Part shown: piece by piece, positions 18,299-26,571 of the stretch
How the letters are laid out: each line of letters begins with the position of its first letter
How positions within the stretch are numbered: position 1 is the stretch's first letter
NCBI GenBank assembly: GCA_963663025.1
Contig: OY760073.1
Span: 1,178,001 to 1,242,000 of the forward strand
Direction: 5' to 3'
DNA: 64,000 nt
Source: JAGWBF01 sp963663025
GTDB taxonomy: Bacteria; Chloroflexota; Dehalococcoidia; Lucifugimonadales; JAGWBF01
Translations under genes and position numbers: made by a program
Notes under the pieces: model-generated
The model's input: the letters and a program-made list of their open reading frames with translations, nothing else
Database searches by the model: none
Told to the model about the DNA's origin: nothing

Positions 18299-18569
18299 CG
18301 CGCCCTCCTCGTATCAGTACAAACAGCACAGCAATGCCCGCCGTGAAGATGACGAATGTCTCTCCCAGCGTGTCATAGCTTCGGTAGTCAGCCAGGATGG
18401 CGGAGACGACATTCTCGATGCCGATGTCCTCTTCCGTCCGCTCGATGTACTCCGGCCCTACACCGACGTTCGCGGGGGCCTGGGGGTCGCCGCGGTCGGG
18501 CAACTCCCACGATGCCGCGATGAAGAGGGCGGCGGTGGCGACAACGAGCAAGACGCCCAGGGCCCTCAA
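18282..18569 (-). CDS. MbhE-like subunit (split C-terminal part of MrpA)
   Basis: 95 residues with an N-terminal and a C-terminal helix separated by an extracytoplasmic loop. NVVSAILADYRSYDTLGETFVIFTAGIAVLFVL matches the MbhE/MrpA C-terminal domain. It overlaps the DUF4040 gene by four bases (ATGA). Confidence 0.9.
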   Translation of the reverse strand: MRALGVLLVVATAALFIAASWELPDRGDPQAPANVGVGPEYIERTEEDIGIENVVSAILADYRSYDTLGETFVIFTAGIAVLFVLIRGGRDDRQA

Positions 18570-18811
18570 TCCGACGACCTCCGGCGCATCCAGCTTATGC
18601 CTCCGATGAGCAGCACGCCCGTCACGCCCGCGCCCAGCGCTATCTCCGTCAGCGCCACGTCAACGGCCCCCATGAGAGCCATCAGCGTGGCCGCAACGAA
18701 GCTGTACACTGTCAGCGCGGCCACGGCGCCCACCAGGTCGCGTACCCACAGCGCGATGACCGACGTCAGCACAAGCAACCCGTAAAGCGCGAATTCAAGC
18801 GGCCAGACCAT
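18566..18811 (-). CDS. MbhD-like subunit (DUF4040, split part of MrpA)
   Basis: 81 residues, three helices; DVALTEIALGAGVTGVLLI is the MbhD/DUF4040 signature. Start MVWPLEFAL at 18811 is preferred to an upstream one because GGGAG sits eight bases before it and it lies just after the mrpG stop. Together with MbhE it replaces the C-terminal end of a full-length MrpA, as in archaeal Mrp and membrane-bound hydrogenase operons. Confidence 0.9.
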   Translation of the reverse strand: MVWPLEFALYGLLVLTSVIALWVRDLVGAVAALTVYSFVAATLMALMGAVDVALTEIALGAGVTGVLLIGGISWMRRRSSD

Positions 18812-18813
18812 CC

Positions 18814-19125
18814 CTAGTGCTCCCGCGCAGTGTTGCGGCGCGTCCATGGCATGATGCCCACTTGCAGCGCCGAGCGCGCAAGCACATGCGCAGCTACAGG
18901 ATTGGCGATGGAGATGAACAGCAGGCCGAGCACGATCTTCAAGCTGACCAGAGTCGCTCCCTCATACAGCGCCAGCCCGATGAGCACTAGGCCGATACCG
19001 AACGTATCCGTCTTCGATACGGAGTGCGTTCTCGTGTAGAAGTCGGGCAATCGAATAAGGCCGATGGCCGTCACCGCCATGAAGAATAGGCCTACTCCAA
19101 TCATCACCGTCCCCGCGATGTCCAC
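18814..19125 (-). CDS. mrpG: Mrp antiporter subunit G
   Basis: 103 residues, three helices. AIGLIRLPDFYTRTHSVSKTDTFGIGLVLIG is the MnhG signature region. Starts on the last base of the mrpF stop. Confidence 0.94.
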   Translation of the reverse strand: MDIAGTVMIGVGLFFMAVTAIGLIRLPDFYTRTHSVSKTDTFGIGLVLIGLALYEGATLVSLKIVLGLLFISIANPVAAHVLARSALQVGIMPWTRRNTAREH

Positions 19126-19400
19126 TAGGCGCCCTCCTCTGGATGGCGCGCCAGATATCTTGAGGCGGCCACCGTACCGATGAAATTCAGGAGCGCGTAG
19201 GTCAGCGCCAGGTCGACGAACATGTCAGGACGCTCGAACACGAACCCAAGGACCACCAGAAGACCCACGATGTTGGTGCCGACGACGCCCGCCGCCAGCA
19301 GACGGTCGTAGATGGTCCGGCCCACTGCAAGGCGCCACATGCTGAGCGCGCTGAGGAAGAGGATGACCGACGCTATCGCCACGAATCCCGCGCTCACCAC
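19125..19400 (-). CDS. mrpF: Mrp antiporter subunit F
   Basis: 91 residues, three helices; RLAVGRTIYDRLLAAGVVGTNIVG and DLALTYALLNFIGTVAASRYL are the MnhF motifs. Overlaps mrpE by seven bases. Confidence 0.94.
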   Translation of the reverse strand: MVSAGFVAIASVILFLSALSMWRLAVGRTIYDRLLAAGVVGTNIVGLLVVLGFVFERPDMFVDLALTYALLNFIGTVAASRYLARHPEEGA

Positions 19401-19993
19401 TCCACCTCCTCCGCCGAGGTGATATCGTGCACTTCCGGCGCTTCAATATCCTCGCCGTAGACGCGGGCAACCCGCTTAAGCAACGTCCCATCCTGGATGC
19501 CTTGTCTAGAGGTCTCCGATATGCAGTGGATGATGAAGCGGTGCGCCGACATGTCGACTGTCACGGTCCCCGGCGTCAGCGTGATGGAGTTGGCCAGCAC
19601 CGCATTGGACGCCTCCGTGCTCAGAGGCGATTCGAACTCAACAAGGGAGGGGCTGATGGGCATTCGAGGGTCCAGCACCAACCGAGCTACGTGGATGTTC
19701 GCCACCGCGATCTCCCAGAGGAGCAGCGGGAAATAGGCCATCAAGCGAAATGTCGTTGCGGCCAGCCAACTGAACCGAGAGGGAGGACGCTCGAACCCCA
19801 AAGGGTCACTCGGGTGGAATATCGATTCCGTCACGAACAACACGACTCCCGCCGAGATCAGGCCTGCCGTAAAAAACAGCCCGTTCAGCTTGCCCGATAG
19901 CGCTACCCACAGGCCGACCAGCAGAAGGCTGTAAACTAGCCAGCGAAAGACGGGGCGGTGCCAGCCCCGGGCGTTACTGTCCTGCCGTCTCAT
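19394..19993 (-). CDS. mrpE: Mrp antiporter subunit E
   Basis: 199 residues; two N-terminal helices then a soluble domain with SITLTPGTVTVDMSAHRFIIH, the MnhE signature. It is the first gene of the operon E-F-G-MbhD-MbhE-B-C-D-D-small-D. No MrpA N-terminal (NuoL-like) gene precedes it; the three D-type subunits may cover that role. Confidence 0.93.
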   Translation of the reverse strand: MRRQDSNARGWHRPVFRWLVYSLLLVGLWVALSGKLNGLFFTAGLISAGVVLFVTESIFHPSDPLGFERPPSRFSWLAATTFRLMAYFPLLLWEIAVANIHVARLVLDPRMPISPSLVEFESPLSTEASNAVLANSITLTPGTVTVDMSAHRFIIHCISETSRQGIQDGTLLKRVARVYGEDIEAPEVHDITSAEEVEW

Positions 19994-20664
19994 GCGAAAG
20001 GCGACACGAACAGCTTCCAGTGGCGCATGGTGCGTGTGACCCCCGGTTTTTCAACAAGGGGCCACTTGAATAACCGGCCCTTTGAGCCAATGAGACGGGA
20101 CGGTCTCTAGTTCCTGGAAAGAGTGGAGAGTGTATTGAAAGGGGGGCACTTTAGCCCCTGAGTCCCTCATGGGTCCCCCTTCGAGGCGTGCTCGTACGTC
20201 CGCCATTCTACCACTTGTTGGAGTGTCCAATAAAGACATAGCGGGCTACGCAGGGGCAGACAGGCCGGGCGGTTACGATTCACTTCCAACTACAGATTCA
20301 GGGTCCGTTGCCCGCACGGGGCCCGACCTTGTCCCCGCCCGAGCCAAAGGGGATAATAGCCAATATGCTGCCCGTGCGCTCCCTGGTCTAAGAATAAAGG
20401 GTGGCCCCAACCCGGAAGCCGGGAGGCTTGCGCGTCTTTAAGGGCCGGCTGGTAGACCCCCGGAAGTGGCCCTACAGTCGAAAGGTACGCAAGTCCGTAT
20501 GAATTGGCTCTCTATTCCCGACGGCAGGCAGAACGGACCCGTTCCGAGCAAGTTCCGCGGCCATTCTTTCAAGGTCAAGGCGACCTACCAACGCGGGAAA
20601 GGTGTAGCAGATAAGGACGGGCCGGTACCGTCTGGGCCAGATTATCAGTAAGCGGGAGGATAGG
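19994..20664. other. Long divergent intergenic region
   Basis: 671 bases between the divergent mrpE and the exported-protein gene. It holds short hairpins (GGGGC/GCCCC at 20143-20158; TTGGA-GTG-TCCAA near 20218-20230) and GAACGG/CCGTTC near 20530. No coding frame with recognisable content is seen. A segment GAAAGGTACGCAAGTCC near 20480 recalls part of a c-di-GMP aptamer but the rest of the motif is missing. Confidence 0.5.
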
Positions 20665-21510
20665 TTGGGAATCTCACGCCAAAGCCTCCGATGCGAGAAG
20701 GCAATAACCGCCGTAATAGCCATCGTCATCCTTCTGGTCCCGGTGGCCGCCCTCGCACAAGATAGTGGTCGGAGCGAGTTCCACTTCGATTTTGAGAACG
20801 ACTACGCGGGATGGATGGTCGGGTTCGCGGACCTTCCCACCGAATACGACCCGTCGATCTATGAGTTGGACCACGAGCATCGCCTCCTTCCGTACGGACT
20901 GGAGGGAAGCGGGATATACATCCAGGGACACAACCGCAGCGACGACCTGTTCATGTTCCTGAAGAGGCGGGTTGATGGGCTGATGCCTAACGCAGCTTAT
21001 GCGGTTTCCATGTCAGTGGACCTGGCTACAAACGTGCCGGCTGGGTTGGTTGGCATAGGCGGCTCACCCGGCGAGAGCGTCTTCGTGAAAGCAGGGGCAT
21101 CCACAGCCGAGCCGGTGGCCGAGGAGGACAGCAACCGGTACCTCAGGATGAACATCGACAAGGGCAACCAATCCAGGGGAGGCGAGTCCATGGTTGTCCT
21201 GGGCAACGTGGCACACCCTCAGGTGACGAACGGGGAGTACCGTATCAAGACCCTGGACAACACCGGCATGCCCTTGAGCGTTTCTACAGACAGTGAAGGA
21301 CGGGTCTGGCTGATAGTCGGCACCGACTCCGGATTCGAGGGGCTGAGCGGGATCTATTACGATGGCATCACTTACACGCTGACCCCGGTGGAGACTCCAA
21401 GCGCCGGGGGCTACGCGCCTCCTGCTTGGGGGTTGGCTTTGATTGCGGGAGTGGGCACGGCCTTCGTCGGTATGGGGATGGTTGTGTTGCGCCTGCGCCC
21501 TCGACGCTGA
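20665..21510 (+). CDS. Exported protein with C-terminal membrane anchor
   Basis: 281 residues, TTG start with GGGAGGA just upstream. Signal peptide at about 12-31 ending VAALAQ. The mature part begins FHFDFENDYAGWMVGFADLP, a pattern seen in secreted carbohydrate-binding-like beta-sandwich domains, with further strands up to residue 240. The C-terminus has PPAWG, one helix and RLRPRR, a motif-helix-basic arrangement like sortase or archaeosortase substrates. Function unknown. Confidence 0.8.
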   Translation: MGISRQSLRCEKAITAVIAIVILLVPVAALAQDSGRSEFHFDFENDYAGWMVGFADLPTEYDPSIYELDHEHRLLPYGLEGSGIYIQGHNRSDDLFMFLKRRVDGLMPNAAYAVSMSVDLATNVPAGLVGIGGSPGESVFVKAGASTAEPVAEEDSNRYLRMNIDKGNQSRGGESMVVLGNVAHPQVTNGEYRIKTLDNTGMPLSVSTDSEGRVWLIVGTDSGFEGLSGIYYDGITYTLTPVETPSAGGYAPPAWGLALIAGVGTAFVGMGMVVLRLRPRR

Positions 21511-21645
21511 TGGAGAGGCCCCGGTCGCAGTTAGCTCAGCAGACACCGTGAAAGCCGCCGACTAACGGAGTGGCGGTTAACCCGGTCAATATCTGTGGGT
21601 GCATACTGCCAAGACTTTTAGAGTGGCTGAAACCGCCTTCTAATT

Positions 21646-21651
21646 TATAAT
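21646..21651 (+). promoter_or_regulatory. -10 box implying a leaderless EamA transcript
   Basis: TATAAT ends only six bases before the ATG at 21658 and no Shine-Dalgarno sequence is seen, so the transcript may be leaderless. The -35 region is weak. Confidence 0.4.
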
Positions 21652-21657
21652 TCCACC

Positions 21658-22533
21658 ATGAGCGCGCTGGCCCTCGCACTGATCCTGTTCTCGGCCCTTT
21701 GCCACGCCGCCTGGAACCTGCTCCTGAAACGCTCCGGCAACCAGGAAGTGTTCGTATGGATGCTCCTGGCTGTTGGGAGCGTCATACTGGCACCCCTTGG
21801 ATTCGCACTGCTGGGGGTCTTCTGGTTATCGGCGTGGGGCTTCTGGCTGCTCCTGGCTTCCATAGCAGCACACATCCTCTACTTTGCCTTGCTGAGCCGT
21901 GCCTATTCTCGGGGAGACCTCTCCCTCGTCTATCCCATCGCTCGGGGGATTGGGCCTATGCTGATCCCCATCCTGGCGGTGCTGATACTGGGCGAGAGCA
22001 TGGCTTTGCCTGCCGCCCTCGGAATATCCTCTATTGTTTCCGGCATCTTCCTGGTGTCGTGGTGGGGGCGTTTCCGGGCGCTCCTCGCCCGGCCTTTAGA
22101 CCTGCTTCGGGACGGGGGTGTTCGTTACGCCATCCTCACCGGGCTGACCACCACTTCCTATACCCTGGTGGACAAGCAGGGAGTGGAACAAATCCAACCT
22201 TTCCTCTACATGTACCTGCTTACCCTGGGGTCGGCCTTGGGCATGTACCCATACATTCTGAGCAGGTATGGAACTGCCATCGTCAGCAACGAGTGGAAGA
22301 GAAACAAAGGCGACATCCTGGCAGCCAGCGTACTGACCTTCCTCGGCTATGGGCTGGCGCTGACCGCCTTTTCCCTGTCCCAGGTCAGCTATGCAGCTCC
22401 GGCCCGGGAGGTTGGCATAGTCGTTGGTGTCCTGATGGGAGTGTTCCTCTTGAAGGAGCCTTTCGGCAGGGGACGAATCCTGGGCTCCTCCTTTATCGTC
22501 CTGGGGTTGGTATCGCTGGCTCTATCTCCTTAG
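21658..22533 (+). CDS. EamA/DMT-family transporter
   Basis: 291 residues with ten predicted helices in two EamA halves (first ends near ILGESMALPAALGI, second near LLKEPFGRGRILGSSFIVLGL). Drug/metabolite transporter superfamily, inner membrane; substrate not predictable. It converges on the hypothetical gene at 22555. Confidence 0.9.
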   Translation: MSALALALILFSALCHAAWNLLLKRSGNQEVFVWMLLAVGSVILAPLGFALLGVFWLSAWGFWLLLASIAAHILYFALLSRAYSRGDLSLVYPIARGIGPMLIPILAVLILGESMALPAALGISSIVSGIFLVSWWGRFRALLARPLDLLRDGGVRYAILTGLTTTSYTLVDKQGVEQIQPFLYMYLLTLGSALGMYPYILSRYGTAIVSNEWKRNKGDILAASVLTFLGYGLALTAFSLSQVSYAAPAREVGIVVGVLMGVFLLKEPFGRGRILGSSFIVLGLVSLALSP

Positions 22534-22554
22534 GGGACAAGCGGTCCCGCCCTT

Positions 22555-23076
22555 TCAGCGACCACTGTCATCGGGGACCTGGACCAGGCAGGAGATATCC
22601 CAGAAGCACCCGCACGCGCAGTCGAACCTGTACCAGTGAAACCTGGGGTCTCCGTGGAGGTAGGAAAGCTCCTCCTGGTAGGGCGAGATCAGGATGCCTT
22701 TGTAGTGGGACTTGACCCGATGCCACTCAATGTGCAAGCCGTATCCCGTCCTGCCATCGGACACGCACTCCCTGGAAGACGCCTCTCCATATTCGGACGT
22801 GAACTCCTGCAGCTCCGCCGAGGTAGCCAGAACCAGGATGCAGTCTGACTGCACTGGGTTGATGGCGAAGTCATACCTGTACCGCCACCGCTCCTTGGTT
22901 TTGGACCAGTAAGCGCTTCCCTGGAGCACCCGGTCCTGTACAAAGACCGCCCACCCATAGTGCGAATCGTCGCTGAGCCAAAGCCCCCCAGGGTTATGCC
23001 CGTTATCCCGGGGGAGTGGGTAGTCTAGCGAAAAGGTCTCGTTGGGCTTCCGCCCATAGTGGGTAAGTATCTTCAT
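22555..23076 (-). CDS. Uncharacterised protein downstream of the sterol reductase-like gene
   Basis: 173 residues, soluble, start MKILTHYG with GAGAAGGG upstream. Key features are NPGGLWLSDDSHYGW near residue 28, a middle strand DCILVLATSAELQEFTSEYG, IEWHRVKSHYKGILISPYQ and a C-terminal WYRFDCACGCFWDIS. The pattern GLW-S...IxW..V...Y.GI.I.PY...WY..D...GC.WD recalls a family of bacterial and phage proteins of unknown function; this is from memory. It starts 14 bases after the sterol reductase-like gene and is likely in its operon. Confidence 0.75.
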   Translation of the reverse strand: MKILTHYGRKPNETFSLDYPLPRDNGHNPGGLWLSDDSHYGWAVFVQDRVLQGSAYWSKTKERWRYRYDFAINPVQSDCILVLATSAELQEFTSEYGEASSRECVSDGRTGYGLHIEWHRVKSHYKGILISPYQEELSYLHGDPRFHWYRFDCACGCFWDISCLVQVPDDSGR

Positions 23077-23090
23077 CGCACCCTTCTCCG

Positions 23091-24230
23091 CTAGTACACT
23101 CCCGGGAAGATGCGGTACCTCACCTTGGCCTTGTACTCTGCCCACTTATCGGCGCCGTACTTCTCGGCGCAGTGCCTGTCGTCGTCACGCTGGCGAAAAG
23201 TGAAGAGCGTGACTATAAAGACGAAGTAGGTCCAAGCCCACGGGTTGCCGAAGTGTCCGAACACCAGGGCAATGGACAGGGAAATGAAGCCCTCGCCCAT
23301 GTAGTTGAAGTGGCGGGCGACTCCCCACAGCCCGCTGTAAAGAATCTTCCGTTCCCCAACCTCGATGTACTTCGGCTCGATCAGCCCTAGAAACTTGCGG
23401 TCTGGCCATCGCTTGAAGGTGTATTTCTGCAGGTTGGCACCCCTGGAGATGATCCAGCCCAGCAGGAACAGCGCGGATATTCCTATAAGCCAGACATAGG
23501 TCCATTCGGTCGAGAATCCCGGGTCCGGGTGAGCAGCCATGCCCCACAGCGGAAGGATGAACAGCCACCCGTACACGATCAGTCCACCCCAGAAAAGCAT
23601 GAAACCCAGCTTTTCATGGATCAGGTCGTAGGTGTATAGCTGGACCCGCTCGAAGATGAAATAGTCCAGCAGATAGAAGGTGAAGAAACCGGCGTACAGG
23701 AAGACTCCTGGGTTTGCGGCATCACCGAAACGGTCGTAGTGGTACGCAGCCCCGGACAGGGCATTGAGGGCCAGCATGGACCCACCGACGACATAGAAGT
23801 ACATCTTGATGTCGAAGCGGTTCCTGAAGAGGGTTATCTCCCGGGCCCGTCCCGTCCAGAACTCGGCGACAGGATTCTTCCCGTCGCCCTTCGGCTGGCT
23901 GAATACAGCGATGACGGCAAAGATAGCTGCGAAAAGCGTCCCCCCGGCCACCGCATATATCGTCGACCGGAAGAACCAGTCCCGGGGCATCCCAGTTAGC
24001 TCGAACCACCACACCAGCAAGGCAATAACGAACACCAGGACTCCGTTCAGCCGGTAATTTCGGGGCTGGCCCGTCTTCTCGTCGATGACGTATCCCGGCA
24101 CTTTCCTGGCTGGTAGAATCACCTGGGCGAGGAAGAAGGCGGCGAACACCGCCAGGGGAGTGAAAAACCCTGCTATGGCTTCCGTTCGGGATAGCTCAAA
24201 AAGGTGTTCGATGCCAAGCCACTCGATCAT
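23091..24230 (-). CDS. ERG4/ERG24-family sterol reductase-like protein
   Basis: 379 residues, about nine membrane helices. Near the C-terminus it has SGLWGVARHFNYMGEG, the ERG4/ERG24 signature (S-G-W-W-G-x-x-R-H-x-N-Y-x-G-D/E), and RDDDRHCAEKYGADKWAEY then VRYRIFPGVY, the terminal motif of C14- and C24-sterol reductases and DHCR7. Family members reduce double bonds of sterols with NADPH; the exact bond cannot be assigned. Somewhat shorter than eukaryotic members (about 430). It is divergent from the P450 gene and next to a sterol methyltransferase-like gene. Confidence 0.88.
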   Translation of the reverse strand: MIEWLGIEHLFELSRTEAIAGFFTPLAVFAAFFLAQVILPARKVPGYVIDEKTGQPRNYRLNGVLVFVIALLVWWFELTGMPRDWFFRSTIYAVAGGTLFAAIFAVIAVFSQPKGDGKNPVAEFWTGRAREITLFRNRFDIKMYFYVVGGSMLALNALSGAAYHYDRFGDAANPGVFLYAGFFTFYLLDYFIFERVQLYTYDLIHEKLGFMLFWGGLIVYGWLFILPLWGMAAHPDPGFSTEWTYVWLIGISALFLLGWIISRGANLQKYTFKRWPDRKFLGLIEPKYIEVGERKILYSGLWGVARHFNYMGEGFISLSIALVFGHFGNPWAWTYFVFIVTLFTFRQRDDDRHCAEKYGADKWAEYKAKVRYRIFPGVY

Positions 24231-24399
24231 GACCGAATTCCCCTTTCCCCGTTGTCCTGACCATTAACGCCCACCGATTCTGCGCGGACTACCCTTTCGG
24301 AATCTCCAAAGCAATGAACTGCTGACCGCTAAGGGGACTCTGTGTCCATCCGGCCTTTCGGGGGTCAAAAAGTTTTGAATCTTCGGGCATCCCCATTCT

Positions 24400-24429
24400 T
24401 TGCCCTTATCCCATTTGAAAGAGTATAAT
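24400..24429 (+). promoter_or_regulatory. Sigma70-type promoter of the GPP34-P450 gene
   Basis: TTGCCC at 24400-24405, 18-base spacer, TATAAT at 24424-24429, 60 bases before the start codon. The rest of the 259-base divergent spacer holds no gene. Confidence 0.6.
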
Positions 24430-24446
24430 TGGTTTTGCCGTGCTAG

Positions 24447-24465
24447 GCATATACAAGGTATATGC
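24447..24465 (+). promoter_or_regulatory. Palindromic operator candidate before the P450 gene
   Basis: GCATATAC-AAG-GTATATGC, a perfect 8-bp inverted repeat just downstream of the -10 box and 25 bases before the ATG. The position suits a repressor of TetR or similar type. No regulator gene is adjacent. Confidence 0.5.
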
Positions 24466-24489
24466 TGAAAGGGATCAAGAGAGGGCGTA

Positions 24490-26529
24490 ATGAATACGAG
24501 GGCCAAGGCTCCCTCCACCGACAATACGGCCCACCTGCTGAGTTTGCCCGAAGAAGTCCTCCTGATGCTCCTCAGTGAGGAGAACGGCTACTTCTACCAG
24601 GTGCCCGGCTGGCGCTTGAACTGCGCCATCATCGGCGCGGTGATTGCAGAGCTTTCACTCATATCCCGCATCGACACAGACACCGAATCCCTCTGGGTGA
24701 TTGATCAAACGGAGACGGGAAACCCTGTACTGGATCCCATCCTGGAGGAGATCGCAGCTTCACCAATCCGTCGCAAGACCCAGTTCTGGATCGAGCGGCT
24801 TACAACCCGCGCAGAAGACATTATTGACATGACCTTAGACCGTCTGGTCGCGCTGAAAGTCCTCAAGCACCACGATGGAGATTTCTGGACATTGTCCACG
24901 ACGGACTGGCAGAAGGAACTGTCCGGGGGCATCCCCGACATCTCTATAGACCAGTACGTCAGGACTCGCATCAGCCGGGTGATATTCAACAACGAGATTC
25001 CTGACCCGCGGGATGTCATCATTATCTCTCTCATCGATGCGTGCGACGTGTTTCGATTTATATTCGATCTCAATGACGAAGATGAAGAGCGCATACGGTT
25101 CATCTCGGGTATGGATGTAATCAGCCGGTCCATTGCTAATGCAGTTGCCCAAAACATCGCCGGCCCCCTTCTTCGCCACTATGCCCTGTCCAGAAAGATG
25201 CCAAGGGTTTCTATCAGTCGACTGGTGCTCAACAGGCATGTGCGAGACGGCAATGTCCCTGCCCTTTTTGCGGACCTTGCCGAGGAGTACGGGCCGGTCT
25301 TCGAGGTCAAGCCACCCTTTGTAAAACCCATGATCTTCCTGGCCGGCCCGAACACGAACCGGTGGGTGCATAGAAACGGGCGCATGTACCTGAGGGCCAA
25401 GGACTACTTTGCCGACTTCGAGAAGGTCTATGGGGCTTCTGGAGTAATGCCTTCTTTGGACGGCGCCGATCACTTTCGGATGCGAAAGTCGATGTCTACA
25501 GCATATTCCCGCGGGAGACTGGAAGGACAACTGGATATCTTGTACCGCCATGCGCGGAGACATATGGCGGGGTGGACGGTTGGAGAATCTTTTTCTGCAA
25601 CCAGGATGAGTCGGCTGATGATTAACGAACAACTCTCGCCCTTGTTCATCAGCGTTGACTCTCAGGACGTTATTGACGACCTCATCAAATACAAAGAGAG
25701 GGCGTTGATGGTCCACATCATGAGAGTCATGCCCAAGTTCATGCTCAACACTCCGGGCATGAAACGCCGCGCCAAAGCCGTTGATACGCTGCTAAAACGG
25801 GTCCAAAGCACTCATACACCCGCCCAGCGGGTTGATGCCCCGCGGGACCTTGCAGACGATTGGCTCAGCTTGCACGCAAGCGACCAGCAGTTCCTGCCGG
25901 AGACGAGTCTGCGCTTCCAGCTCGCGGCAGCGCTGATCGCCAGCGTATACCTCGGCGATGCGCTCAGTTTTGCACTCTACGCGATGGCCTCGCAGCCCGA
26001 CCTCTACAGCAGGATCCAGGATGAGGCCGATGCCCTGTTTTCAAATGGGGACCCGGATGGCGAGGATTTCAACCTGACCAACATAGACGTCACGCACCGC
26101 TTTCTCATGGAATGCCTGCGCATGTATCCCATCGTCCCCATGTCTATTCGAAACGTGATGAATTCATGCGTGGTGGAAGACTACGAGTTGCCGGTGGGGT
26201 CGCGTCTCTTCATCGCGACAACGGCCGCGCATTACATGAGCGATGTCTTTCCAGATCCATTCACTTTCGATATCGACCGCTATCTACCTCCGCGCAACGA
26301 GCACCATAGTCCCGGGTATGCGCCCTATGGGCTGGGCACTCATACATGTCTCGGCTCCCAGTGGATGAACCTGCAGCTGGCGGCCAACGTGCTGATGATC
26401 GCACATCACTTCAACATCAAAGTGGACCCCGAGCATTACAAGCTGCGTTTCAACCCAATCCCATCAATGAAGCCGAACAAGAAGCTGAGATTCCGCATTG
26501 CTGAACAGAGGCGCGAGATAAGCGTCTAA
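24490..26529 (+). CDS. GPP34 (GOLPH3-like) domain fused to cytochrome P450
   Basis: 679 residues. Residues about 15-222 match the GPP34 fold: LSLPEEVLLMLL at 18, GAVIAELSLISRIDT, TGNPVLDPILEEIAASP, a KxLKHHDGDFWTLS strand, then IPDPRDVIIISLIDAC. In eukaryotes this fold binds PI4P and membranes. Residues about 235-675 are a P450: ECLR (541-544) is the ExxR motif, and YGLGTHTCLG holds the haem cysteine Cys620, with Tyr instead of the usual Phe in front. The I-helix reads YLGDALS (487-493), lacking the common A-G-x-D/E-T threonine. No N-terminal membrane helix, so the GPP34 domain may supply membrane attachment. Substrate unknown; sterol-type genes on both sides suggest a sterol or polycyclic lipid. 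Confidence 0.88.
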   Translation: MNTRAKAPSTDNTAHLLSLPEEVLLMLLSEENGYFYQVPGWRLNCAIIGAVIAELSLISRIDTDTESLWVIDQTETGNPVLDPILEEIAASPIRRKTQFWIERLTTRAEDIIDMTLDRLVALKVLKHHDGDFWTLSTTDWQKELSGGIPDISIDQYVRTRISRVIFNNEIPDPRDVIIISLIDACDVFRFIFDLNDEDEERIRFISGMDVISRSIANAVAQNIAGPLLRHYALSRKMPRVSISRLVLNRHVRDGNVPALFADLAEEYGPVFEVKPPFVKPMIFLAGPNTNRWVHRNGRMYLRAKDYFADFEKVYGASGVMPSLDGADHFRMRKSMSTAYSRGRLEGQLDILYRHARRHMAGWTVGESFSATRMSRLMINEQLSPLFISVDSQDVIDDLIKYKERALMVHIMRVMPKFMLNTPGMKRRAKAVDTLLKRVQSTHTPAQRVDAPRDLADDWLSLHASDQQFLPETSLRFQLAAALIASVYLGDALSFALYAMASQPDLYSRIQDEADALFSNGDPDGEDFNLTNIDVTHRFLMECLRMYPIVPMSIRNVMNSCVVEDYELPVGSRLFIATTAAHYMSDVFPDPFTFDIDRYLPPRNEHHSPGYAPYGLGTHTCLGSQWMNLQLAANVLMIAHHFNIKVDPEHYKLRFNPIPSMKPNKKLRFRIAEQRREISV

Positions 26530-26571
26530 AGCGGGCCAAGGAACCGCCCGACAAACGGGGCATAAAAGGGC

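Noticed and set aside
20470..20600. c-di-GMP-I riboswitch before the exported protein
   Set aside because: GAAAGGTACGCAAGTCC recalls the GEMM core, but GGGCAAACC and the paired helices could not be found.
23185..24012. Frames overlapping the ERG24-like gene in other phases
   Set aside because: Shadow frames of a gene with a clear C-terminal sterol reductase signature.
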